This document shows, piece after piece, positions 52,531 through 61,606 of a stretch of 64,000 nt of DNA. Each line of letters starts with the position of its first letter. Position 1 is the stretch's first letter. This DNA comes from JASLMY01 sp965226475 (GTDB lineage: Bacteria > Pseudomonadota > Alphaproteobacteria > GCA-2731375). The stretch covers positions 558,001 through 622,000 of the forward strand of contig CBDDDJ010000005.1 in the NCBI GenBank assembly GCA_965226475.1, read 5' to 3'. The position numbers and the translations under genes are program-made. The notes below the pieces were generated by a model. That model searched no databases. It was not told the DNA's origin and saw only the letters and a program-made list of their open reading frames with translations.

Positions 52531-53511
52531 GTGGCGGCGTTGCTGGAAGTCGAGGATGTGCGCGTTTCATACCGAGCCGATCGCGGGAGCCTCGCCATCC
52601 TGAACGGCATTTCGCTCACCATCGCGCCGGGCGAGACGATCGGCGTGGTCGGCGAGTCCGGTTCCGGAAAGACGGTCCTGGTCCGTGCCATTCTCGGCCT
52701 GCTCGAAGCCCCGTTCTCGGTCGATAGCGGCGCCATTCGATTTCAAGGCGAGAACCTGCTCGGGCTGCGCGAACGCGACCTGGAGAAGATTCGGGGCCGC
52801 GAGATCGCAATGACCACGCCCGAGCCGCGCAAGCACCTGAATCCGCTGATCACCATCGGCCAGCAGATGGTCAACGTCATCCGGGCGCACGCCAAGGTCT
52901 CGCGAAAGGAGGCGATCGAACGCTCGGTCGATCTGCTCCGCGCGGTCGGCATCCCCGACCCGACGTTGCGGGTCGCTTCCTACCCCCACGAGTTAAGCGG
53001 CGGCATGTGCCAGCGGGTGATCATCGCCATGGCGCTGGCGCACAATTCCAAGGTCCTGCTGGTCGACGAGCCGACGGCCGGCCTGGACGTCACGATTTCG
53101 CGCCAGATCCTGGATCTGATCGCCGAACTGGTACGCAAACGCGAGGTCGCGGCCTTGCTGGTCTCCCGCGATCTCGGCGTGGTTGCCCATTATTGCCAGC
53201 AGGTGGCCGTCATGTATGCCGGCCGTATCGTCGAACAGGCCTCGGTGGAGAGCTTCTTCCGCCAACCGATACACCCCTACGGCAACCAACTGCTGCGCGC
53301 CGCGGCGGCGGCCCGCGACGCAGGCCGTGCCGAGACCCGCGAGACGGCGCCGCTGATGCCGGCGGCGCATGGCTGCGCCTACGCTGGGCGATGCGCCCTT
53401 GTCCAGCCGGCATGTTGCGAGACGGAACCGGCATTGGAGGCCCAGGCGCCCGACCATCTGGTGCGCTGCCTGCGGCGCCACGAGCTGGCGCGGGGCGAGG
53501 TGGCGGCGTGA
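52531..53511 (+). CDS. Opp/Dpp-type ABC ATPase with degenerate catalytic site
   Basis: The 326-residue protein starts at GTG 52531. Walker A is GESGSGKT (about residues 43-50), signature LSGGMCQR, Walker B LLVDEPTAGLD and the C-terminal Cys-rich oligopeptide-transporter tail is present. The Q-loop, normally FQEP, reads TTPEPRKHLNP, losing the glutamine, and the switch histidine of the normal SHDLG reads SRDLGVV. The subunit may bind but not efficiently hydrolyse ATP, with the partner ATPase doing the work. Confidence 0.9.
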   Translation: MAALLEVEDVRVSYRADRGSLAILNGISLTIAPGETIGVVGESGSGKTVLVRAILGLLEAPFSVDSGAIRFQGENLLGLRERDLEKIRGREIAMTTPEPRKHLNPLITIGQQMVNVIRAHAKVSRKEAIERSVDLLRAVGIPDPTLRVASYPHELSGGMCQRVIIAMALAHNSKVLLVDEPTAGLDVTISRQILDLIAELVRKREVAALLVSRDLGVVAHYCQQVAVMYAGRIVEQASVESFFRQPIHPYGNQLLRAAAAARDAGRAETRETAPLMPAAHGCAYAGRCALVQPACCETEPALEAQAPDHLVRCLRRHELARGEVAA

Positions 53512-54494
53512 GCGTGGCGCCCCTCCTGGCGGTCGGCGGGCTCGTCAAACACTTTCCCATGGATCGACGCCGCTCGGTCCAGGCGGTGAATGACATCTCC
53601 TTCGAGATCAACCCCGGCGAGGCACTCGCCCTGGTCGGCGAAAGCGGCTCCGGCAAGACCACCACCGGCCGCTGCGTGCTGCGGCTGATCGAGCCGACGT
53701 CCGGCACCATCCGCTTCGACGGCGTCGACATCGTCGCCATGGAGCAGCGCGCCCTGCGCGCGATCCGTCCCCGGATGCAGATGGTGTTTCAGGAGCCATT
53801 CGATTCGCTCAGCCCGCGGATGCGGATCGGCACCATCATAGAGGAGCCGTTGAAGCTCGCCGGCGCCATGGCGCCCGCCGAGCGCCGCGACCGGGTCGCC
53901 GAGATGCTGCGAATGGTCCGCCTCGACGCCGACGCCATCAACCGCTACCCGCACCAGTTCAGCGCCGGACAGCAGCAGCGGATCGGCATCGCCAGGGCAC
54001 TGATCACCGGTCCGCGGCTGGTCGTGCTCGACGAGCCGACCTCGGCCCTCGACGTCTCGGTTCGGGCCGAGGTGCTGGACCTGCTGTCCGATTTGCGCGA
54101 GGAGTTCGGCCTCGCCTATCTGTTCATCAGCCACGATTTGACCGCCGTGCGCCGGGTCTGCGACCGAGTGGCGATCATGTATCTCGGCCGGATCGTCGAG
54201 ACCGGCGAGACCGAGGCGATCTTCGAGCAACCGCTCCACCCCTACAGCCGGGCGCTGCTGTCGTCGGTGTTGTACCCGGACCCGAACCGGGAATTGACCC
54301 GCTTCACCCTGGAAGGCGAGATCCCCAGCCCGATCAACCTGCCGCGCGGCTGTCACCTGCATCAGCGCTGCTCCTGGTCCGAGCCACGTTGCGTCGAAGC
54401 CTATCCGCCGACAGAGCGCCACGGGCAGGGCCGGGAAGTTTCATGCTATCGGGCCCGCGAGATGGCGGAACAGGGCGCGGCGGACGCGCCATAG
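53508..54494 (+). CDS. Opp/Dpp-type ABC ATPase, DppF type
   Basis: A 328-residue ATPase from GTG 53508, overlapping the previous stop by four bases. Walker A GESGSGKTT, Q-loop MVFQEPFDSLSP, Walker B LVVLDEPTSALD and switch SHDLTAV are canonical; the signature reads FSAGQQQR with Ala in place of the usual second Gly. The C-terminal oligopeptide domain includes RGCHLHQRC. It completes the transporter; its normal hydrolytic site contrasts with that of its partner. Confidence 0.93.
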   Translation: MSVAPLLAVGGLVKHFPMDRRRSVQAVNDISFEINPGEALALVGESGSGKTTTGRCVLRLIEPTSGTIRFDGVDIVAMEQRALRAIRPRMQMVFQEPFDSLSPRMRIGTIIEEPLKLAGAMAPAERRDRVAEMLRMVRLDADAINRYPHQFSAGQQQRIGIARALITGPRLVVLDEPTSALDVSVRAEVLDLLSDLREEFGLAYLFISHDLTAVRRVCDRVAIMYLGRIVETGETEAIFEQPLHPYSRALLSSVLYPDPNRELTRFTLEGEIPSPINLPRGCHLHQRCSWSEPRCVEAYPPTERHGQGREVSCYRAREMAEQGAADAP

Positions 54495-54536
54495 ACCCAG
54501 CGGCGCCGGGTCGGCCGAAACCGAGGAGGACGAACG

Positions 54537-54734
54537 ATGCCCGCGGACCAGGCGATCAAGACGAGTACCGTCCAGGCGTTGTCGGCCTGGGCGGACTTGG
54601 CGATGGAGCGCCGCCGCGCTCGTGCGCTGGCCGAGACGTTGCCGGAGTTTCGCGCCCGGATCGAGCGGTTGAACGCGGTCGACACGGCGGGCTTCGAGTT
54701 CGATTTCCTGCGCCCGTTGGAGATCGAGCGATGA
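54537..54734 (+). CDS. AtzG-like (DUF4089) small amidase partner
   Basis: A 65-residue, mostly helical protein (MPADQAIKTSTVQALSAW at the start, RARALAETLPEFRARIERLN in the middle) with a GAGGAGGA ribosome site. Size, composition and position immediately before an amidase (ATGA overlap) match AtzG-like proteins, which form a GatC-like belt around AtzE-type amidases. By analogy it should stabilise the following enzyme. The resemblance is by length, context and faint sequence, so the family name is an inference. Confidence 0.65.
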   Translation: MPADQAIKTSTVQALSAWADLAMERRRARALAETLPEFRARIERLNAVDTAGFEFDFLRPLEIER

Positions 54735-56143
54735 GCGACGGGGAACTCGCCGGGCTGACCCTGGCGCGGGCGGCCCGGCTGATCAAGGCGCGGAAGCTCT
54801 CGCCGGTCGAGCTGACGCAGGCCTGCCTCGCGCGGATCGAACGGCTGCAACCGGCGCTCAACGCCTTCATCACCGTGACCGCCGATCACGCCATGCGGCG
54901 GGCGCGGGTGGCGGAGCGCGAGATCGCCAGGGGGGATTACCTGGGGCCCCTGCACGGCATTCCGGTGTCCCTGAAGGACCTTTATGCGACCAAGGGCATC
55001 CGCACCACGGCGGGCTCGCGCATCCTGGAAGATCACGTGCCGAAGCGGGATGCGACGACCACCGCCCGCCTGAAGCGGGCGGGCGCGGTGCTGGTCGGCA
55101 AGGCCAACCTGCACGAATGGGCGTGCGGGGTCAGCACCGACAACCCGTTCTTCGGCACCTGTCACAATCCGTGGCGGATCGGCCATATTCCGGGCGGCTC
55201 GTCGGGCGGCTCCGCCGCCGCGGTGGCGAGCCGGCAATGTTTCGCCAGCCTCGGCAGCGACACCGGCGGGTCGATCCGCATCCCGGCCCACATGTGTGGC
55301 ATTTTTGGCCACAAGCCGACCTACGGCCTGGTGCCTCGGACCGGCATCTTTCCCGAAAGCTGGTCGTTCGACCACGGCGGCCCGATGACCCGCTCGGTCG
55401 AGGACGCGGCGATCGTGTTGCAGGCCATCGCCGGGCACGATCCAGTCGACCCGTCGAGCCTCCCGGGCAGAGTCGCGAACTTCTCGCGCGGCCTCAAATC
55501 GGGCATCGAGGGGCTGCGGATCGGCGTGCCGCGCCGGTTCTTCTTCGCCGGCATCGATGCCGGAGTTCGCGCTTCGGTGCGCCAAGCGATCGCCGCGCTG
55601 GAGACGCTGGGCGCGCGGCTGGTCGAAATCGACATCCCCGAGGCGGAGCTGGCGATGGACTGCACTTTCGTCATCGCTTGGGCGGAAGCCGCCCACTACC
55701 ACCGCAAATGGGTTCGCGAGAGGCCCGGCGACTATGGCGCGGACCTGTTGGACCTGCTGCAAGCCTCGTCGCTCTATCTGGCGACGGACTATCTGCAGGC
55801 GCAGCAGGTGCGCGCCCGGGTGCGCGCGGCCTTTCGCCGGTTGTTCGAGAATATCGATATTCTGGCGACGCCGGCCGGCCCGACGCCCGCAATCGCTCAC
55901 GGCGCGAGGGATGTGATCGTGCGGGGCCGCCCGATCTCGATCATGAACAAGGTGGCGGCCTTTACCGCCGTCGCCAACGCCACCGGCGAGCCGGCCTGCT
56001 CGGTGCCTTGCGGCTTCACCGGGGACGGGCTGCCGGTCGGCCTGATGTTGCACGGTCGGGCCGGTGACGACGCCACCGTGCTTCGGACGGCCCATGCCTA
56101 CGAGCAGGCGCACGACTGGTATCAACGGACGCCGCCGGTGTAG
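54731..56143 (+). CDS. Amidase-signature family amidase (AtzE/GatA-like)
   Basis: The 470-residue enzyme has the amidase-signature Ser-cisSer-Lys triad: Lys in PVSLKDLYATKG, the GGSSGGSAAAVA glycine/serine motif and the nucleophile in LGSDTGGSIRIPA. The C-terminus has the family VPCGFTGDGLPVGLML block. It overlaps the AtzG-like gene by four bases and ends the transporter operon, so it probably hydrolyses the imported amide in the cytoplasm. It is not GatA of the tRNA amidotransferase: no gatB neighbour is present. Confidence 0.88.
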   Translation: MSDGELAGLTLARAARLIKARKLSPVELTQACLARIERLQPALNAFITVTADHAMRRARVAEREIARGDYLGPLHGIPVSLKDLYATKGIRTTAGSRILEDHVPKRDATTTARLKRAGAVLVGKANLHEWACGVSTDNPFFGTCHNPWRIGHIPGGSSGGSAAAVASRQCFASLGSDTGGSIRIPAHMCGIFGHKPTYGLVPRTGIFPESWSFDHGGPMTRSVEDAAIVLQAIAGHDPVDPSSLPGRVANFSRGLKSGIEGLRIGVPRRFFFAGIDAGVRASVRQAIAALETLGARLVEIDIPEAELAMDCTFVIAWAEAAHYHRKWVRERPGDYGADLLDLLQASSLYLATDYLQAQQVRARVRAAFRRLFENIDILATPAGPTPAIAHGARDVIVRGRPISIMNKVAAFTAVANATGEPACSVPCGFTGDGLPVGLMLHGRAGDDATVLRTAHAYEQAHDWYQRTPPV

Positions 56144-56150
56144 CCGCACC

Positions 56151-57922
56151 TCACCCAGGCGCCCGCCGCCGTCGGGTCGCCGTCCAGTCGATGTCGCCAT
56201 CCGAATCGAAGATCCCGCCGTAGATCTGCTCGGCCGCCTCGGCCGTGACCCAGCCCTCCGAGACGTCCGCCACGACGCGCTCCGGCGTCCGCTCCTCCGG
56301 CGGCCCGTAGCCGCCGCCGCCGCCGGAGACCGAGACGATGGTGTCGCCGTCGCCGAGATCGACCCGTCCCCAGGCCGGCGCGGTCTCCAGCTCGCCCGAG
56401 GCGCGGCGGCGATACTGCGCCGAACCGCCGCCGGCGAGGCCGCCCCGGATCCCCCTGGGCGGGGAAACGCCGCCGTCATGGGCGTACATCACCGAAAGGT
56501 CGCAGCCGAGCGGGCCGAATTCGACCCTCCTGCCAGGCGCCCCCCGGTGGCGGCCGGGCCCGCCGTCGGCGGCGACCAGGCGCACCTCGTGGATCAGTAT
56601 CGGGTGCATCAGCTCGTCGATCTCGACGCTGTCCCAACGGCAGAGGCCCGCGCTGCCCGGGTGGCCGAAGGTGAGCCAGCCGTCGCCCAAGTGCCCGGCC
56701 GGGCCGCCGGCCAGGCCGCGGATCAACTGGTTGACGAACGGCGTGCCACCGGTCCTGGGATCCCGGCCCGATATCACCCCGTCGGACGGCGGGATCAGGA
56801 ACGCCGCTTCCGCCATGCCGGCCGCCCCGCCGAGCGCGGCGATCGCCCGCTGGACCGCATTGGTCACCCGGTCGGCGAGGTTGGTGGTCGCGGCCGAGCA
56901 GCTCGTCGGATGGCTCGGAATGCCGACGACGCAGTTCTCGCGGAGCCGCACGTCGATCCGCCGGAAGCTGCCGGCGTTTGGCGGAGGGTTGCCGGCCAGG
57001 CTGTTGAAGACGCCGAGATAGGCGGCGGTCCGGGCGCAGGCCTCGCTCAGGTTCAAGCCGCAGGGCAGGCAGTCCGGATTGTCGCGGAGATCGACGGTGA
57101 TCCGCGCTTCTTCGGCGTCGAGCCGGACGCGGGCCGTGATCGCGACGCCGTCGGGTGCGCCGGGGAAGGGATCGTGCACCGATCGGGCGCCGCCATCGCC
57201 GCTCGGCATCGCGCCGAGAGCCTCGGACATCCGGTTTTCACTGTAGTCGAACCACTGCCCCGCCAGTTCGTCCAGGCGGTCCCACCCCTGCTCGCCGCCG
57301 AGCGCAAGCAACTCGCGCTCGCCGATCCGGGCGGCGCCGAGCATGGCGAGATAGTCGCCGCGCCACTGCTCGGGAATGCGGATGCGCATTTCGCACATCC
57401 GGATGATGTCGCCCTCGTCGCGATAGTCCCGCTGCACCCGGGTGGCCGGGAAGATCAGCGCCCCTTCCTCGTAGACGTCTCGGGCCGCGACCGAATAGGT
57501 GGTCGGCAGGGCGTTGCCGCAGTCGGCCTGGTGCGCCTTGGCCATCAGGGTGAAGCGGTGCCGGCCGTCGTCGTCGATCACCGGCACAAGGATCGCGTGG
57601 TCGCCGGATGGGAGTTGCCGTGGTAGGGCGAGTTGTGCAGGAAGGCGTCGCCCCGGCGGAGCACGGGATGAAACCGGGACATCGTGCGGGCCATCAGGTC
57701 CGGCCCGGACGTGACGTGGATCGGCAGGCTCTCGCCGACCGCGAGCAGTTCCCCCGCCTGGGTCACGATACAGCAGGAAAAGTCGTGCCCGGTGTTGAGC
57801 ACGCCCGAGCGACCGGTGCGGAACAGCGTGTTCTGCATCTTGTCGACGATGCCCCTGAGCCGGCACTGAAAGAGCGCGAGATCGACCCCGTCGAAATCCT
57901 TCCCCCGCGTCGCATCCGTCAT
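56151..57922 (-). pseudogene. hyuB: Hydantoinase B/oxoprolinase subunit gene, one-base frameshift
   Basis: The start MTDATRGKDFDGVDLALFQCR at 57922 and on to SPYHGNSHPA is a normal HyuB N-terminus. The following DHAILVPVIDDDGRHRF up to the stop at 56151 is in another frame; one missing G near 57602-57606 explains the break. The rest keeps family features such as NCVVGIPSHPTSCSAAT and SVSGGGGGYGPP. Repaired length is about 590 residues. It lies 21 bases downstream of hyuA. With hyuA it would perform ATP-dependent hydrolysis of hydantoin- or oxoproline-like rings. Confidence 0.82.
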
Positions 57923-57943
57923 GCACGATCCTCCGAAAGTCCC

Positions 57944-59031
57944 CTACAGGTCGACAACCAGCGCGCCGGCGGCGGTCCGCCGTGCCGCGCAAGCGGGCTG
58001 GAGGACGATCGCGGTATACGGCGTCTCGACCATCGCCGGACCAGTGACCGCGCGACCTTCCGCCAGCTCGGCGAGCCGATAGGCTGGTACGTCGACCAAC
58101 CCGACATCTGGAAAGTAGACCGATCGGCGCTTTCCGCGGCCCGCCCCGCTCGCGCCGGAATCGACGATGCCGAGGTCATGCTCCTGAAAGCCGCGCTCGA
58201 CCCGCAGACGCCAGGCGACGACCTCGACCACGGCGCTCGGGTCGGCATAGCCGAAGAGCGCCCGGTGCTCGCGGTGCATCGCCTCGCCGATCGCCGCGAC
58301 ATCGGCCGGGCCGTCGAACCGCTCGGACGGCAGCGGCACGTCGACTTCCCAGATTTGCTTGCGATAGAGCGCCTCGGCGAACCGGGTGAGGCGCGGCGGC
58401 GAGGCGGCGAGGCCGTCCGGCGCGCGGAATGCGGCCGCCCGTGCTTCCAGCCGGCGCAAAACGGTGTTCACACCGGCCAGATCGAAGGCGTCGCTATCGG
58501 TCACGTGGATCTCGCGAAACTCCCGGACCAGGTCGGAGAGGAGGCCGCCCACCGCGCTCAGGACCGCGCCGGCGTCGGGAAAGATCACCGCCGCCAAGCC
58601 GAGCCGCCGGCCGATCGCGACGGCGGTCAACCCCGCCGCGCCGCCGCCGGCCACCAGCCTAGCGCCGCGTGGATCGATCCCCTGGTCGATGGTGACCGCC
58701 TCGATCGCCCGAACCATGGTTTCACCGGCGAGGATCAGTACCGCAGCGGCGGCCGCCTCGAGGCCGAGCGCAAGCGGGCCGGCGATCGCCCGTTCGACCG
58801 CGTCCCGTGCCAAGCCGGCATCGAGCCTTGCCGAGCCTCCGAGGAAGGAGTCCGGCTCGAGATAGCCGAGCACCACCGCGGCATCGGTCAGGGTGGGCTC
58901 GCGACCGCCCCTTCCATAACAGGCGGGCCCCGGCTCGGCGCCGGCGCTATCCGGGCCGACATGCAACAGACCGGCGGAATCGACCCGGGCGATACTGCCG
59001 CCACCGGCACCGATGCTGGTCACCGCGACGG
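57944..59031 (-). pseudogene. hyuA: hyuA, C-terminal part, separated by IS21 copy 2
   Basis: This half reads TSIGAGGGSIARVDSAG, ACYGRGGREPTLTDAAVVLG, VAGGGAAGLTAVAIGRRL and ends at the stop at 57944. These are the middle and C-terminal blocks of hydantoinase A/oxoprolinase. The N-terminal half lies at 61601-62594. Removing the element and one copy of the 6-bp duplication restores one continuous frame (GFPSV joined to AVTSIG), so the gene was intact before the insertion. Confidence 0.88.
59026..59031 (+). repeat. Left 6-bp target duplication of IS21 copy 2
   Basis: CGACGG lies directly outside the left TG end and is repeated at 61601-61606. Confidence 0.85.
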
Positions 59032-59149
59032 TGAGAACGGCGGCGCAATAATCCCCCACTGAAGCGGCCGGTCGATCCGGCTGCGGCGGACCAAAATGGG
59101 ACCGCGTATAGCCTTCTGTCAGGGTTGCTCTGACTGGAAGGCGGGGGGG

Positions 59150-60649
59150 ATGTATCGGGTGGAGTTGTACGCACGGGTTCGGCGGGCGTGTCGTGTCGAG
59201 GGAATGAGCACCCGCGAGGCCTCGCGGGTGTTCGGGCTGGACCGCAAGACGGTACGCAAGATGCTGTCGTTCTCGGTGCCGCCGGGGTATCGCCGCGGCA
59301 AGCCGCCACGGCGGCCGAAGCTGGGTCCGTTCACGGGGATCATCGATCGGATTCTGGAAGACGATCGGACCAGCCACCACAAGCAACGGCACACTGCGAA
59401 GCGCATCTTCGACCGCCTCCGGGACGAGTACGGTTTCACGGGCGGCTACACCATCGTGAAGGACTACGTTCGTGAGCAGGGGCTTCGGTCGCGTGAGGTG
59501 TTCGTGCCACTCTCCCATTCCCCCGGTCACGCCCAGGCGGACTTCGGCGAAGCGATGGCGGTGATCGGCGGCGCGTTACGGAAGATCCACTTCCTTGCCT
59601 TCGACCTTCCCCACAGTGATGGTTGCTTTGTTGCGGCCTATCCGGCGGAGACGACCGAAGCATTCTGCGATGGCCACAACGCGGCGTTTGCCTTCTTCGG
59701 CGGCGTCCCCCGATCCATCCTGTACGACAACACCAAGCTGGCGGTTGCCCGGATCCTGGGCGATGGGAAGCGGCAGCGAACGCGCGTCTTCACGGAGCTT
59801 CAGTCCCACTATCTGTTCGAGGACAGGTTCGGCCGGCCGGGCAAGGGCAACGACAAGGGCAAGGTCGAGGGACTGGTCGGCTTCATCCGGCGGAACTTCC
59901 TGGTCCCCGTCCCGCGTGCCGAGAGCTTCGCGGCCCTCAACGATGCTCTCGCCGAACAGTGCCGCCGGCGCCAGGCGGCGCGGCTGCGGGGCCACAAGGA
60001 GACCATCGGCGAGCGTCTCGAGCGGGATCGTCAAGTTCTCTTGCCATTGCCGCCTGCTCCCTATGATGCCTGCGATAAGCGCCCTGGACGGGCGAGTTCG
60101 CTGTCGCTGGTGCGTTACCGCAGCAACGACTATTCCGTGCCCGTGGCCTACGGCCACCGTGAGGTGCTCATCCGGGGCTACGTCGATGAGGTGGTGATCA
60201 GCTGCGGGGCCGAGGTGATCGCCCGGCACCGCCGGTCCTACGACAGCGAGGACCTGATCTTCGACCCGCTGCATTACCTGCCCTTGATCGAGCAGAAGAT
60301 CGGCGCCCTCGACCAGGCCGCGCCATTGGCGGGCTGGGACCTGCCCGAGGCCTTCATCACTCTGCGGCGGCTCCTCGAAGCTCGTATGGGCAAGGCAGGC
60401 AAGCGCGAGTACGTCCAGGTGCTCCGTCTACTGGAGACCTTCCGGCTCGAGGAGGTCGAGGGTGCGGTCGGCGACGCCCTGCGGCTCGGCGCAATCGGCT
60501 TTGATGCGGTGAAGCACCTGGTACTGTGCCGCATCGAGCGGCGGCCGCCCAGGCTCAACCTCGACGTCTATCCGTATCTGCCGCGCGCCCGGGTCGCGAT
60601 GACGTCCGCCAAGTCGTACATGAGCCTGCTGTCGGGGCTCGGCGCATGA
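59150..60649 (+). CDS. istA: IS21-family transposase IstA (copy 2)
   Basis: A 499-residue IstA from ATG 59150 (MYRVELYARVRRACRVEG) with a GGCGGGGGG ribosome site. The helix-turn-helix is STREASRVFGLDRKTVRKML; the DDE core includes QADFGEAMAVI, ILYDNTKLAV and KGKVEGLVGFIRRN. Full length, overlapping istB by four bases. Confidence 0.94.
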   Translation: MYRVELYARVRRACRVEGMSTREASRVFGLDRKTVRKMLSFSVPPGYRRGKPPRRPKLGPFTGIIDRILEDDRTSHHKQRHTAKRIFDRLRDEYGFTGGYTIVKDYVREQGLRSREVFVPLSHSPGHAQADFGEAMAVIGGALRKIHFLAFDLPHSDGCFVAAYPAETTEAFCDGHNAAFAFFGGVPRSILYDNTKLAVARILGDGKRQRTRVFTELQSHYLFEDRFGRPGKGNDKGKVEGLVGFIRRNFLVPVPRAESFAALNDALAEQCRRRQAARLRGHKETIGERLERDRQVLLPLPPAPYDACDKRPGRASSLSLVRYRSNDYSVPVAYGHREVLIRGYVDEVVISCGAEVIARHRRSYDSEDLIFDPLHYLPLIEQKIGALDQAAPLAGWDLPEAFITLRRLLEARMGKAGKREYVQVLRLLETFRLEEVEGAVGDALRLGAIGFDAVKHLVLCRIERRPPRLNLDVYPYLPRARVAMTSAKSYMSLLSGLGA

Positions 60650-61410
60650 CCGACACACCGCAAGTGCTGCTCGCCCACCACCTCAAGACGCTGAAGCTGC
60701 CGACCTTCCTGCGCGAGTACGACAAGATCGCCCGGCAGTGCGCCTCGGAAGGCGTCGATCACGTCCGCTACCTGTTGAGACTCGCCGAGCTCGAGCTGAT
60801 CGACCGCGAGCGCCGCATGGTCGAGCGGCGCATCAAGGCGGCGCGCTTCCCCGTGGTCAAGAGCCTCGACAGCTTCGACTTCAAGGTCATCCCCTCGCTC
60901 AACAAGGCGCTGGTCCTGGAGCTGGCCCGCTGCGAGTACATCGAGCGCCGCGAGAACCTCATCGCGCTCGGCAACAGCGGCACCGGCAAGACCCACATCG
61001 CCCTCGGTCTCGGCTTGGCGGCCTGCCAGAAGGGCCTCTCGGTCGGCTTCATCACCGCCGCCGCACTGGTCCACGAGCTCATCGAGGCCCGCGATGACAA
61101 GCAGCTGCTGAGGTTCCAGAAGAAGCTCGCCACCTACAAGCTTCTGATCGTCGACGAACTCGGCTTCGTGCCGCTGTCGAAGACCGGCGCCGAGCTGTTG
61201 TTCGAGGTGTTCAGCCAACGCTACGAGCGGGGCTCGACCCTGGTCACCACCAATCTGCCCTTCGACGAATGGACCGAGGTGTTCGGCTCCGAGCGCCTCA
61301 CCGGCGCTCTCCTCGACCGCCTCACCCACCACGTCAACATCCTCGAGATGAATGGCGAGAGCTACAGGCTCAACCAGAGCCGCAGGCGTCAAACCCCGAC
61401 GGCGAACTGA
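60646..61410 (+). CDS. istB: IS21-family ATPase helper IstB (copy 2)
   Basis: A 254-residue AAA+ helper from ATG 60646. Walker A GNSGTGKTH and Walker B LLIVDELGFVP are intact. It is nearly the same protein as the istB at 40.5 kb, with the largest differences at the C-terminal tail. Confidence 0.94.
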   Translation: MTDTPQVLLAHHLKTLKLPTFLREYDKIARQCASEGVDHVRYLLRLAELELIDRERRMVERRIKAARFPVVKSLDSFDFKVIPSLNKALVLELARCEYIERRENLIALGNSGTGKTHIALGLGLAACQKGLSVGFITAAALVHELIEARDDKQLLRFQKKLATYKLLIVDELGFVPLSKTGAELLFEVFSQRYERGSTLVTTNLPFDEWTEVFGSERLTGALLDRLTHHVNILEMNGESYRLNQSRRRQTPTAN

Positions 61411-61600
61411 ACCGACCACCCAACCCACGCTTGACCCCGTGGGCCCACAGGTCCCTCCCGCGCGCGCCGCCGCGTCGGCCTGTTGAGGGCACGCCGCGTC
61501 GCACCCGGGGCCCTCCCATGGACTAGGGGACAAGCCCGCAGCCGCCAAGTGGTCCCTTCTTACACCGCCACGGTGGTCCCTTTTTGCTCCGCCATTGACA

Positions 61601-61606
61601 CGACGG
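61601..61606 (+). repeat. Right 6-bp target duplication of IS21 copy 2
   Basis: CGACGG directly after the right CA end, identical to 59026-59031; both copies belong to the original hyuA sequence. Confidence 0.85.

Larger units (their letters stand above)
59032..61600 (+). mobile_element. IS21-family insertion sequence, copy 2, within hyuA
   Basis: The 2,569-bp element has TG...CA ends: left TGAGAACGGCGGCGCAATAA and right, read inward, TGTCAATGGCGGAGCAAAAA. Second internal repeats are GGCGGACCAAAATGGGACC near 59086 and, inward from the right, GTGGCGGTGTAAGAAGGGAC. It carries complete istA and istB genes and is flanked by the 6-bp repeat CGACGG. It is a relative of, but not identical to, copy 1 at 38.8 kb and has the same orientation. 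Confidence 0.92.
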
